In this document: positions 8,829 through 17,156 of the stretch, piece after piece
Layout: the number at the start of each line of letters is the position of its first letter
Position numbering within the stretch: the stretch's first letter is position 1
NCBI GenBank assembly: GCA_016707705.1
Contig: JADJHD010000001.1
Coordinates: 310,001-374,000 of the forward strand
Reading direction: 5' to 3'
DNA from: Bacteroidales bacterium
GTDB lineage: Bacteria > Bacteroidota > Bacteroidia > Bacteroidales > UBA4417
Length of the DNA: 64,000 nt
Notes under the pieces: generated by a model
Told to the model about the DNA's origin: nothing
Databases searched by the model: none
The model's input: only the letters and a program-made list of their open reading frames with translations
Made by a program: the position numbers and the translations under genes

Positions 8829-9407
8829 CTACTTATTAAAAAGCTCAGATTCTACCAGTTCGCAAATGATATGTCCGATAAGTATATGAGCCTCCTGAAT
8901 TCTTGGTGTATCTGTTGATGGAATATTTAATAGAAGGTCAGCCATTGATTTCAATTTCCCACCCGAATTGCCTGTAAAGGCAATAGTTATCATTCCGGCA
9001 GTTCTTGCTTCTGAGAATGCTCTAACAACATTTTCAGAATTCCCTGATGTAGATAATCCAAGCAGGATATCTCCCTTTCGTCCTGCTGCCTTTATCATCC
9101 TGGCATAAGTCTCATCAAAAGAATAATCATTTGCTACTGCAGTAATAAAGGAAGTATTAACATGCAATGCTTCAGCAAACAATGGAGGACGATCAAAGTA
9201 GTAACGACCTGATAATTCAGCTGCAAGATGCTGAGCATCAGCTGCACTGCCACCATTCCCACAAAACAGAACTTTTCCATCCTGCTTATAGCAATTCACA
9301 ATGGCTGTTGCAGCATTATGAATATTTTGCTTCAATTCAATATTTGCAAGAATTGCATTCTTGACGGCAATGGAATCACTTATTGCTTTACTGATACGTT
9401 CATTCAT
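8829..9407 (-). CDS. gmhA: sedoheptulose 7-phosphate isomerase
   Basis: Converts sedoheptulose 7-phosphate to D-glycero-D-manno-heptose 7-phosphate, the first step of heptose synthesis. The SIS fold shows VLFCGNGGSAADAQHLAAEL, GRYYFDRPPL, LGLSTSGNSENVV and IAFTGNSGGKL, and the C-terminal IQEAHILIGHIICE carries the metal/active-site Gln, Glu and His of GmhA. I prefer the ATG at 9407, which gives 192 residues, the usual length of the family. A GTG at 9431 would add eight residues. It lies about 120 bases after hddA, and that gap contains an inverted repeat and a possible -7 element. Confidence 0.93.
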   Translation of the reverse strand: MNERISKAISDSIAVKNAILANIELKQNIHNAATAIVNCYKQDGKVLFCGNGGSAADAQHLAAELSGRYYFDRPPLFAEALHVNTSFITAVANDYSFDETYARMIKAAGRKGDILLGLSTSGNSENVVRAFSEARTAGMITIAFTGNSGGKLKSMADLLLNIPSTDTPRIQEAHILIGHIICELVESELFNK

Positions 9408-9426
9408 TAAATCTGAGATTTTATTT

Positions 9427-9485
9427 GACACTTGAATTGATTTTGAAGTGTCCTATTTTAAAGTAATTCAGTATCCACAAAGATA
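9427..9485 (-). promoter_or_regulatory. inverted repeat and possible internal promoter upstream of gmhA
   Basis: GACACTT at 9427-9433 and AAGTGTC at 9446-9452 form a 7-bp inverted repeat just upstream of the gmhA start. Further upstream, the minus strand reads TATCTTTG at 9485-9478, a perfect TAnnTTTG -7 box without a convincing -33 partner. Together they may allow gmhA-hddC-gmhB to be expressed separately from hddA. Confidence 0.35.
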
Positions 9486-9552
9486 AAACAGTTTCCTTGA
9501 GGAAATAAGGAAGTAAATAATCTGGAAGAGGTTTCACTCACAAAGTGCATAA

Positions 9553-10575
9553 TCAGGCTGTCCAAGCCCTTAATCCCACACCTGTAAATTCATAGGGCTG
9601 AACGATTCCTCCATGTTTCAATAATGCCTCAGCCACTTTATATCTGCTGTTGCCAGGACAATAGAAAGCCATGAACCCGCCTCCTCCGGCGCCGGAAATT
9701 TTACCACCGGTAGCGCCATTCAAAAGGGCTGTTTCATATATTTCTTCAATAAGCGGGTTGGTAATTTCATCTGCCATTTGCTTCTTGTATTGCCAGCCAT
9801 AGTTGAGAATTTCGCCAATCTTTTCAAGATTCCCTTTCAGCAAGGCTTCCTTCATCATCAGGGCCTGGGCTTTCATCTGCTGCATGGCTTGAATAGAGGA
9901 TTCGTTGCCGGATTCAACATTTCTCTGCTGGGCCTGAATAATATTGGCCGAATTCCTGCTCATCCCGGTATAATATAGAAGCAGATTGTGTGAAAGTTCA
10001 ATCAGATAATCCTCCCTGATTCTGAGAGGATTTACAATAACCTTATTGTTGTTGGAGAACTCCATGAAGTTTACGCCGCCAAAGGTAGCTGAATACTGAT
10101 CCTGCTTCCCTCCTGCCATTCCAAGGTCATTTCGCTCAATCTCATAAGCAAGGTGAGCAATGTCATATTCTCCAAGAGGCAATTTCAACCATTCAACAAA
10201 GGCTCCCAATATTGAAACCACCAATGTAGATGAAGTACCCAATCCTGATCCAGGAGGAGCATCAACCATGGTTGTAAGTCGAAATGAAAGGGGCTTGCCG
10301 GTAAATTCACGAACGATCCTGTTGTAAATACCCGCGTGCAGTCCGAAATTATTATCCACCGGCAGATTCCCGGAGGAAGAAAACTCACAGGTTTCCTTTC
10401 TGTCAGCAAGTACAAAAGTGATCAGACCGTCAGTTGTTGGTTCTATGCTGGCATAAGCATAAAGATTCAGGGTGATATTGAGGATTGCACCTCCATAGAT
10501 ATCACTGAAAGGAGAAACATCAGAACCCCCTCCAGCGAGACTCAAACGTAAAGGGGCCTTACTTCTTATTATCAT
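9553..10575 (-). CDS. hddA: D-glycero-alpha-D-manno-heptose 7-phosphate kinase (GHMP family)
   Basis: Phosphorylates heptose 7-phosphate at C1 to give the 1,7-bisphosphate. It is a GHMP kinase of 340 residues: motif 1 KAPLRLSLAGGGSDVSPF at the N-terminus, the ATP loop PPGSGLGTSSTLVVSIL at about residues 107-123, and the C-terminal GATGGKISGAGGGGFMAFYC. The ATG at 10575 is preferred over an upstream TTG at 10581. It starts 12 bases after the stop of the T9SS cargo gene, so it is probably cotranscribed with it. HddA/FucK-like GHMP kinases resemble one another; the neighbours gmhA, hddC and gmhB settle the substrate. Confidence 0.9.
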   Translation of the reverse strand: MIIRSKAPLRLSLAGGGSDVSPFSDIYGGAILNITLNLYAYASIEPTTDGLITFVLADRKETCEFSSSGNLPVDNNFGLHAGIYNRIVREFTGKPLSFRLTTMVDAPPGSGLGTSSTLVVSILGAFVEWLKLPLGEYDIAHLAYEIERNDLGMAGGKQDQYSATFGGVNFMEFSNNNKVIVNPLRIREDYLIELSHNLLLYYTGMSRNSANIIQAQQRNVESGNESSIQAMQQMKAQALMMKEALLKGNLEKIGEILNYGWQYKKQMADEITNPLIEEIYETALLNGATGGKISGAGGGGFMAFYCPGNSRYKVAEALLKHGGIVQPYEFTGVGLRAWTA

Positions 10576-10587
10576 GTACAAGTTTGA

Positions 10588-12150
10588 TTAGTGAACCAGG
10601 ATTTTCAGTGTGAAATTCTTCTCTTCAGTCCTGACAGCTACAATATAGATTCCTTCATCCAGAGCGGGCAGCTTGAATTCTGTGCTGCCAGCAGTCAAAT
10701 CTTCCTGATATACCAAATGTCCGGAAGTATCATGAATCCAGATTCCAGGCTGTCCAATTGAATCAGGTAACAAAAGCCTGATGTCATTTTCACCTGAACC
10801 CGGATAAATTACAACCGGAACATTCGCATTGGTCTTCAGCAGCAATTCCACAGCTACACGCTGGCATTTCATTTCTGAACTGCAGGTATTCTGTGCCTTC
10901 AGGCAGACACTGAAAGATCCTGTTGACAGAAATTGATGCAGTGGATTCTGTGCGGTGGATACATTCCCATCACCAAAGTCCCATAACCAGGAGATCGCAT
11001 CAGCCGAAAGGTCAGTGAATTGAATGGATGCATTTCCTAAATCAGCATAACTAAAATCTGTTGCAACAGGAATACAAATTGTAACCAAATCACTGATTGA
11101 AGCACTGTCGCAGCTGTTCCAGACATACTCAACTACCTGAAAATCTCCGGAGTTACTGTATGCATGTTCAGGATTTTGATCCGTGGAAGAACTGCCATCT
11201 CCAAAATCCCAAAACCAATGTTCAGCATTTACAGAAGCGTCCTGAAATAATACTGACTGATGGTTATTGATGGTGTATTCAAATGAGGGTGTTACAGATG
11301 CGCACACTTCTACTTCCTGACATAACGAGTCAGATTCACATGGGTTGCCTGTTGTCAGACAAACATTGTATTTTCCGGCATTGGCATAAGTATGCTGAGG
11401 ATTCTGAATTTCGGAGGTTTGTCCATCACCAAAATCCCAATACCAGGTTGAAGCCCCAATAGACTGATCCGTAAAGTCAATTGTTGATCCGGATGATTCA
11501 TTATAGCTGAAAGAGGTGCTCAGTTGACCCGATTGGCAAGTATCATACTGAATAATCAGGACAGGTCTTTTCAATGGGTCCGGATGATCTCCCGAACCAA
11601 AAACCATCGTCCTGTATGTTTCTTCTATTTGCAACTGAATCATGATTCCATGACTGGTTTGCGGATAATTCCGAATATCCTGTATCAGCTGTTTCACATC
11701 AACAGAAGGGTAATCCTGAGTATTTGAAGTGGAAACAGCTAAGGTAACCTGATTCTCAGTTGTGGTGGATGGTTGATTATTCCAATTGACCTGAGTTTCT
11801 CCCCAACTCCCGGTTATTCTCTTGAGGTAGCACAAATTGTCGCCATATTGATACTGCGCATGGCCACTTATGGTATTACAATAGAGATTAAGGTAGGCAC
11901 TGTTGATGACAGCAGTTACAGGAATGACTGAAAGGTCAAATTCCATCAGGCTGCGCTGGATGAAAAAGTTTCCTCCCGCTGTAAATGCATTTGCAATAAA
12001 GTCCATACTGTTGCCATAATTCATAATTGGCTTGTCAGTTCTGATATTGGCATCCTTACCTGTGGAATCAAGCCTGATCACCAGGGTAACCTGAGCTTGT
12101 AAGAGAAATACTGAAAGAAGTAAAACGGAAAATACGATAATAGTTTTCAT
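10588..12150 (-). CDS. secreted DNRLRE and triple PKD domain protein with T9SS sorting signal
   Basis: Predicted cell-surface or released protein of 520 residues. A signal peptide follows the ATG at 12150 (MKTIIVFSVLLLSVFLLQAQ). An upstream in-frame start near 12192 would overlap the previous gene and lacks this logic. Residues about 20-195 resemble a DNRLRE/CBM96-type beta domain (RSLMEFDLSVIP, WGETQVNWNNQPS, ending in RPVLIIQYD). Three PKD repeats follow, each with a W-x-W/F-DFGDG core (YWDFGDGQTS, FWDFGDGSSS, LWDFGDGNVS). The end has a degenerate T9SS type A sorting domain (GIYIVAV, then a basic KILVH end). It is embedded between a glycosyltransferase gene and hddA, an unusual place for a cargo. 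Ligand unknown. Confidence 0.82.
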   Translation of the reverse strand: MKTIIVFSVLLLSVFLLQAQVTLVIRLDSTGKDANIRTDKPIMNYGNSMDFIANAFTAGGNFFIQRSLMEFDLSVIPVTAVINSAYLNLYCNTISGHAQYQYGDNLCYLKRITGSWGETQVNWNNQPSTTTENQVTLAVSTSNTQDYPSVDVKQLIQDIRNYPQTSHGIMIQLQIEETYRTMVFGSGDHPDPLKRPVLIIQYDTCQSGQLSTSFSYNESSGSTIDFTDQSIGASTWYWDFGDGQTSEIQNPQHTYANAGKYNVCLTTGNPCESDSLCQEVEVCASVTPSFEYTINNHQSVLFQDASVNAEHWFWDFGDGSSSTDQNPEHAYSNSGDFQVVEYVWNSCDSASISDLVTICIPVATDFSYADLGNASIQFTDLSADAISWLWDFGDGNVSTAQNPLHQFLSTGSFSVCLKAQNTCSSEMKCQRVAVELLLKTNANVPVVIYPGSGENDIRLLLPDSIGQPGIWIHDTSGHLVYQEDLTAGSTEFKLPALDEGIYIVAVRTEEKNFTLKILVH

Positions 12151-12163
12151 AACAAGGAAGTTA

Positions 12164-13300
12164 TTAAGCTGATAATTCATCAATCTGATCAATAAGCAAC
12201 TCCCATGAAAAACGTTTCTTCTCCTCTTTCACGTTCATGGTAAACTCTTCCTCTTTTGAACCGGAGAAATACTTAATCAAAGATAAGGATAAATCTCCCG
12301 AATCTGGCATTACAACATAACCAACCTTTCCATCCGGAACCATTTCTGATAATCCACCTACGTTAGTGGTTATCATTGGTTTATCAAAATGATAGGCAAT
12401 TTGGGTCACACCACTTTGGGTAGCGTCCTTGTAAGGTTGGACAACAATATCTGAAGCACAGAAATAGTTAACAATTTCAGTATTGGGAATAAACTGAGTA
12501 TGGAGTATAAATAAGTCCTTTAGTCCCAGGCGTTCAATCTGTTCAAGATAGGGTTTGGAATCGATATAAAACTCTCCTGCAACCAATACCTTTAAGGGGA
12601 AGGCTCTCAGTCTTTCATCAGCAAAGGCTTCTATCAGAATATCAAGTCCCTTATATTCCCTAATGAATCCAAAGAAGAGAATGTATTTGAATTCTTTTGA
12701 TAAGCCCAGATGTTCCTTTGCCAACTCTTTTGAAACTGCATCTCCAAAATTATCATAGAGCGGATGCGGATTATAACGCTTTGGTTTCAGTGAATCCAGT
12801 TTTTCAAGATCTGAAAGCACAGACCTCGACATGGCTATAAAACCATCACAGTTGCGAACGAAATACTTCGATAACAATGTACCTCCCGGCATTTTCTCGT
12901 GAGGAATAATATTATCGGTAATTGCTATCACCTTGGTGTGATGGTTGCGGCGAATTATGCCGGCTATGGAACCCAGACAGGGAGCCATAAAGGGCATCCA
13001 ATATCTTACAATTAAAAGATCTGGTTTGAGTTTCCTGATTCGCCGACCAACTTTAATCCAGTTAAATGGGTTGATGGAGTTGACAGCAATAGTGATTTTC
13101 AGTCCTTCAGGAGGAGCTTCTTCTGAATACTGTGTTTTTCCCGGGAATAAAAATGAAGGGTATTGAAGGCTGAAGGTAAAAATCTCAACATCATCTCCCC
13201 TATCCTGAAATGCTTTTGCCAGTCTCTCATTATAGGTGGATATCCCACCACCCCTGAAAGGATAGGCAGATCCAAGAATAATTACCTTACGTTTATTCAT
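12164..13300 (-). CDS. glycosyltransferase family 4
   Basis: Cytoplasmic GT-B glycosyltransferase of 378 residues. The N-terminal Rossmann half opens with KVIILGSAYPFRGGGISTYN, carrying the glycine-rich acceptor loop. The C-terminal half has the GT4 features ILFFGFIREYKGLDILIEAF, the acidic NTEIVNYFCASDIVVQPY region and a nearby VTQIAYHFDKPMITTNVGG loop. Sugar donor and acceptor are not evident. It starts 26 bases after the GT2 gene and ends 13 bases before the PKD cargo gene. With the GDP-heptose genes downstream, a role in building a heptose-containing surface glycan is plausible inference. Confidence 0.88.
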   Translation of the reverse strand: MNKRKVIILGSAYPFRGGGISTYNERLAKAFQDRGDDVEIFTFSLQYPSFLFPGKTQYSEEAPPEGLKITIAVNSINPFNWIKVGRRIRKLKPDLLIVRYWMPFMAPCLGSIAGIIRRNHHTKVIAITDNIIPHEKMPGGTLLSKYFVRNCDGFIAMSRSVLSDLEKLDSLKPKRYNPHPLYDNFGDAVSKELAKEHLGLSKEFKYILFFGFIREYKGLDILIEAFADERLRAFPLKVLVAGEFYIDSKPYLEQIERLGLKDLFILHTQFIPNTEIVNYFCASDIVVQPYKDATQSGVTQIAYHFDKPMITTNVGGLSEMVPDGKVGYVVMPDSGDLSLSLIKYFSGSKEEEFTMNVKEEKKRFSWELLIDQIDELSA

Positions 13301-13326
13301 TCAGTAAGCAGAAAATTGATGCTGAA

Positions 13327-14265
13327 TTACTTAAGCTCTTTTTCAACCAGATAGTGATTCCGGTCAGGAGAATTTCGGGAAATCATTTCCGCCAGAAATC
13401 CTGCAAGGAACAATTGGGTTCCTAACACCATTGCAAGCAAGCCGAAATAGAAAATCGGTCGTTCGGTCATCCGGTATCCATCCATGAAGAACCTCATGTA
13501 AGTCAGGTATACAGCAATGACAAGTCCAATGAAGAAGATGATGCTTCCCAGCAATCCGAAGAGGTGCATTGGTTTTTTCCCGAATCTGGAGACGAACATT
13601 ATGGAAATAAGATCGAGGAATCCATTTACAAATCTCTCAAGACCGAATTTAGTAACGCCGTATTTGCGTCTTCTATGTTCAACCACTTTCTCACCAATCT
13701 TCTTAAAGCCAGCCCATTTGGCAATCACAGGGATGAACCTGTGCATCTCACCATATACCTCAATACTTTTAATCACTTCTTTCCTGTATGCTTTCAGACC
13801 GCAGTTATGATCATGAAGCTTAACCCCTGACATCCTGCTGGTAGTCCAATTAAAGAACCTTGAAGGTATATTCTTTGAAAGCGATGGGTCATGACGAACC
13901 TTCTTCCATCCTGAAACCAGATCATATCCCTGATTTCTGATCATATCATAGAGTCCGGGAATCTCGTCAGGACTGTCCTGCATATCAGCATCCATGGTTA
14001 TAACCACGTTGCCTTCCGCCAATTGAAAGCCCTGATTCAGGGCAGCAGATTTGCCGTAATTCCTTCTGAATTTTATGCCTTTAATTCTTGAATCAGATTC
14101 ATGAAGTCCTTCAATAACACTCCAGGACTTATCACTACTGCCATCATCAATAAGTATGATTTCAAAGGAGAAGGTGTTTGCCTCCATTACCCTTGTGATC
14201 CATGCACAGAGTTCCGGAAGTGATTCATCCTCATTGTATGCGGGAACAACAACTGAAATATCCAT
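13327..14265 (-). CDS. glycosyltransferase family 2, DPM/GtrB-like, membrane anchored
   Basis: GT-A glycosyltransferase likely to load a sugar on a polyprenyl phosphate carrier at the inner membrane. Of its 312 residues, about 1-225 form the catalytic domain: VVPAYNEDESLPEL, the donor-site IDDGSSDKS, and the metal-binding MDADMQDSPDEIP. Two hydrophobic segments follow (about residues 232-258 and 268-298), matching the GtrB/DPM1-like subgroup. It starts 5 bases after the DUF4199 gene, a pairing that is common in Bacteroidota. Sugar identity is unknown. Confidence 0.9.
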   Translation of the reverse strand: MDISVVVPAYNEDESLPELCAWITRVMEANTFSFEIILIDDGSSDKSWSVIEGLHESDSRIKGIKFRRNYGKSAALNQGFQLAEGNVVITMDADMQDSPDEIPGLYDMIRNQGYDLVSGWKKVRHDPSLSKNIPSRFFNWTTSRMSGVKLHDHNCGLKAYRKEVIKSIEVYGEMHRFIPVIAKWAGFKKIGEKVVEHRRRKYGVTKFGLERFVNGFLDLISIMFVSRFGKKPMHLFGLLGSIIFFIGLVIAVYLTYMRFFMDGYRMTERPIFYFGLLAMVLGTQLFLAGFLAEMISRNSPDRNHYLVEKELK

Positions 14266-14270
14266 TCTGA

Positions 14271-14843
14271 TTAAATTACGCCACCTGTATTTGCATTATC
14301 GAAGATATCCGGATTCTTTTTCATGATTGCACCAACTATCAGCGCAATGATACCTCCAAATATAATATTACCACCCAAGCCCTTTAGAGCCTGAAGAATA
14401 GAGCCAGAATTTGCAGTTTGCTCATCAATGCCATCAAGTGCAGCTTGAATTTGCTCTTCACTTGCTTTACCGGAAAGGTAATTTTCCATCCAATCCTTTT
14501 GTGCCAGCATTATATTCTTCATATAATCAGGATCGAAGTAATTGATAAACAAATAATTAAATATAGCTACTACAAAAGAGGAAACCACCAATGCTGTTAA
14601 TCCAAAAAGGAAAGCATTTGCAAAACTGATCAGGCCATCCTGACTTTCGCGATACTTCTTTAACATCATCACAAGGATGAGAACATTTATAGCAATACCA
14701 ATTATCAGGATCAAGATTGGCAGCATAAATCCAATTGGCTTAAAACCTGATACATACATCAGGATAAATACAATTATACCTGCTACACCGATGATTAATC
14801 CAGCTTTTGAAGCTGCTGAAAAAAGTAGATTGCGCGTTTCCAT
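14271..14843 (-). CDS. DUF4199 family membrane protein
   Basis: A 190-residue integral membrane protein with four hydrophobic segments (about residues 12-32, 37-60, 74-100 and 150-172) and an amphipathic stretch after the third. The pattern, size and position immediately before a GT2 gene match DUF4199, a Bacteroidota family of unknown function. It is the first gene of the minus-strand glycan cluster. A role in presenting or moving a lipid-linked sugar is only a guess from context. Confidence 0.8.
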   Translation of the reverse strand: METRNLLFSAASKAGLIIGVAGIIVFILMYVSGFKPIGFMLPILILIIGIAINVLILVMMLKKYRESQDGLISFANAFLFGLTALVVSSFVVAIFNYLFINYFDPDYMKNIMLAQKDWMENYLSGKASEEQIQAALDGIDEQTANSGSILQALKGLGGNIIFGGIIALIVGAIMKKNPDIFDNANTGGVI

Positions 14844-14935
14844 AAAATTTGGTTTTGGGATTCATGCAAAGATAGTAAAACTGCTATTGGATGCTAAAAT
14901 TAGCAGGGCACATATTCACGTTTAAAAAATTTATG

Positions 14936-14943
14936 TACTTTTG
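14936..14943 (+). promoter_or_regulatory. -7 promoter element of the SRP RNA gene
   Basis: TACTTTTG matches TAnnTTTG exactly and sits five bases before the first base of the RNA stem at 14948, the right distance for a start there. The -33 element is weak (TTC at 14915-14917). Confidence 0.6.
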
Positions 14944-14947
14944 CAGT

Positions 14948-15043
14948 GGGTAAGTCTTATACGACCAGCTCCCTCTGAACTCCCCCAGGACAGGAATGTA
15001 GCAAGGGTAGGTGGTTGAGCGGTGCGATATAAGTAGCTTACCC
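14948..15043 (+). ncRNA. ffs: small signal recognition particle RNA (4.5S type)
   Basis: RNA scaffold that binds Ffh and targets nascent membrane and secreted proteins. The ends GGGTAAG (14948-14954) and CTTACCC (15037-15043) pair to close a rod-shaped hairpin. The apical part carries CCCCCAGGACAGGAATG followed by TAGCAAGGG. This is a GGAA tetraloop closed by an ACA/TGT stem, with the asymmetric AGCA bulge characteristic of domain IV, the Ffh site. Length is about 96 bases, within the range of bacterial small SRP RNAs. A T-run at 15045-15050 right after the closing stem provides termination. Confidence 0.9.
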
Positions 15044-15050
15044 ATTTTTT

Positions 15051-15817
15051 ATTTGTGTTTTTTGATTGCGGGTTGCGGATTGGGAAAAGTACCGGGTTCG
15101 AGGTTCGGGGTTCAAGGTTAGAAAAGGCTAGATTGTGCTAAGTTGGAGTTGTTAGTTATTAGTAGTTTAGTTGTTAGTAGTATAGTTGTTAGAGGAGTAG
15201 CAGGGTTCGGGGTTCAATGTTCGGTGGTCATCGTACAAGTAGCAAAAATTAGAACACGGATTTGCCAGCTGTCGGACTGATCCAACAGATTTACACGGAT
15301 TAATCAATTCTAATATTTTTGCGAATTTTCATCCGCCAGACATCATACACATCTCCACATTTTCACATCCTCATCAATCAGCAGGCGGACTCCGCTTCGC
15401 TGCGCATCTCCATCCGCCAGCCGGCGGCGTGCATCCTCATCCGCCAGCAGGCTTTCTCGCTGCGCACCTCACATCCTCATCCCGTCACTCAAGCATGCGA
15501 CGGGACCCCGCTTCGCTGCGCATCTCATCCGCCAGGCTGCGCATCCTCACATCCTCATCCCGTCACTTCAAGCATTAGCCCTATATCTATACCCTACGCG
15601 ACGGGACTCCGCTTCGCTGCGCATCCTCACATCCTCACATCCTCAAATTTTCATTCGCCAACCAGCAAACACACCCCAACATTTACTTTTATCCTTGTCC
15701 TTTTGTCTTTTATCTTTTCTTGCCTTTAGTAACAACTTTTCACCATTTACTGACATATCAACTCTTCACCGGAATTGATGCTTATTTTTGTTTCAGTAAA
15801 ATCAAAATCGCTGAACT
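15051..15817 (+). repeat. modular non-coding repeat region, copy A
   Basis: About 770 bases without a credible gene. From left to right: G-rich words of the type TTGCGGATTG and GGTTCGGGGTTCAA (15065-15115). Then TTAGTTGTTAGTAG words (about 15150-15200), GTTCGGGG again, AATTAGAACAC at 15247-15257, and CTGTCGGACTGATCC. After that come three copies of CCGCTTCGCTGCGCATC (15392-15408, 15508-15524, 15609-15625) separated by ATCCTCAC and ATCCGCCAG words. CCCGTC...GACGGG inverted pairs lie at 15481-15504 and, enlarged by an insertion, at 15559-15605. The same modules occur in the same order, inverted, at 56529-56811. A -7-like TATTTTTG at 15783-15790 may serve the transaldolase gene. Confidence 0.75.
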
Positions 15818-16471
15818 ATGAAATTCTTTGTTGACACTGCAAATCTTGATCAGATCAGGGAAGCTAATGCGCTTGGAATCCTGGATGGAGTTACTACCAA
15901 TCCTTCACTTATGGCTAAGGAAGGCATAAAGGGAACAGAAAACATATTAAAGCATTATGTTGAAATATGCAATATTGTAGATGGACCGGTTAGTGCAGAA
16001 GTATTTTCAACTGATTTTGACGGAATGATAAGGGAAGCAAATGTCCTGACGGCATTGCATCCCAACATTGTAATAAAGGTCCCCATGATTAAGGACGGCA
16101 TTAAAGCTATCCGATACCTCACCGATAAAGGCATTGCAACCAACTGCACTCTGGTTTTTTCTGCCGGGCAGGCTATTCTTGCTGCTAAGGCAGGCGCTAC
16201 TTATGTTTCACCATTCATTGGAAGAATTGATGATTCAGGAGTCGATGGACTTCAATTGATTGATCAGATCGTAAATATCTATAACATTCATGGATTTGAG
16301 ACACAGGTACTTGCAGCTTCAATCCGAAACACCCTCCATATAATTCGCTGTGCTGAACTAGGTGCTGATGTTGTGACGAGCCCTCTTTCTTCTATCCTTG
16401 GACTTCTTTACCATCCACTCACTGATTTGGGAATTGCCAAATTCGTTGAGGATGCTAAAAAAATGGTCTGA
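15818..16471 (+). CDS. tal: transaldolase, small TalC/fructose-6-phosphate aldolase-like type
   Basis: Class I aldolase of 217 residues, the usual size of the small transaldolase subfamily that links the pentose phosphate pathway and glycolysis. The start reads MKFFVDTANLDQIREA, followed by GVTTNPSLMAKEG. The Schiff-base lysine is K87 within VIKVPM, and later NCTLVFSAGQAILAAKAGA and VSPFIGRIDD are visible. Distinguishing transaldolase from fructose-6-phosphate aldolase activity needs biochemistry; transaldolase is more common for this subgroup. It also would supply sedoheptulose 7-phosphate, the substrate of GmhA, although the genes are on opposite strands. Confidence 0.92.
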   Translation: MKFFVDTANLDQIREANALGILDGVTTNPSLMAKEGIKGTENILKHYVEICNIVDGPVSAEVFSTDFDGMIREANVLTALHPNIVIKVPMIKDGIKAIRYLTDKGIATNCTLVFSAGQAILAAKAGATYVSPFIGRIDDSGVDGLQLIDQIVNIYNIHGFETQVLAASIRNTLHIIRCAELGADVVTSPLSSILGLLYHPLTDLGIAKFVEDAKKMV

Positions 16472-16541
16472 TATTGACATTTGAAGAGTTGCGAAGCCTG
16501 ATTGTTTGCAATTGTTAAGGCAAATACACTAATAGAATACC

Positions 16542-17156
16542 ATGCTTCTGAAAATATATCCTGAAAACCCTGACCAGAGAGCAATCCGAAAGGTTGTAGA
16601 TTGCCTCAGGAATGGTGGCATTATCATCTACCCTACTGATACCATTTATGGGATTGGCTGTGATATATTCAAAAGCAAAACAGTGGAGAAAATTGCCGAA
16701 TTGCGTGGCTACAAGCCAGGAAAATCGAATTTCTCGTTTATCTGCCATGACATGAGCCAGCTTTCAGAATTTGTCAAACCCATCGACAATCATACTTTTA
16801 AGGTAATGAAAGCCAATCTGCCCGGCCCCTTTACCTTTATTCTGAATGCAAACAACAATGTTCCCCGGCATATTCAAAGCAAAAGGAAAACGGTCGGCAT
16901 TCGCATTCCTGACAACAGCATTATCAGGGAAATTGTCAGGGAACTTGGAAATCCTATAATGTCCACCTCTGTCCATGATGATGATGATATCCTCGAGTAT
17001 ACCACTGATCCTGAACTTATTTATGAGAAATTCCAGGACAAGGTAGACATTGTTATTGATGGCGGCTATGGTGGTAATATTCCTTCTACCGTTGTGGATT
17101 GCACCCAGGACGAACTGGAAATCACCCGGGAAGGAAAGGGTGAATTAGTCTTTTAA
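16542..17156 (+). CDS. Sua5/YciO/YrdC family protein, YciO-like
   Basis: A 204-residue YrdC-fold protein. The family substrate pocket is visible in IIYPTDTIYGIGCD (residues about 28-41), RGYKPGKSNFSF and LPGPFTFIL, followed by KRKTVGIRIPDN and PIMSTSVHDDDD. Family members make threonylcarbamoyl-AMP for the universal tRNA modification t6A. The KRKTVGIRIPDN wording is closer to the YciO branch, whose exact role is less certain than that of TsaC/Sua5. It follows the transaldolase gene by 70 bases on the same strand. Confidence 0.85.
   Translation: MLLKIYPENPDQRAIRKVVDCLRNGGIIIYPTDTIYGIGCDIFKSKTVEKIAELRGYKPGKSNFSFICHDMSQLSEFVKPIDNHTFKVMKANLPGPFTFILNANNNVPRHIQSKRKTVGIRIPDNSIIREIVRELGNPIMSTSVHDDDDILEYTTDPELIYEKFQDKVDIVIDGGYGGNIPSTVVDCTQDELEITREGKGELVF

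Noticed and set aside
15319..15729. A 136-codon plus-strand reading frame in the repeat region
   Set aside because: It is made entirely of the repeated CATCCTCAC, CATCCGCCAG and GCTTCGCTGCGC words, has biased composition and no family resemblance. It is a by-product of the repeats.
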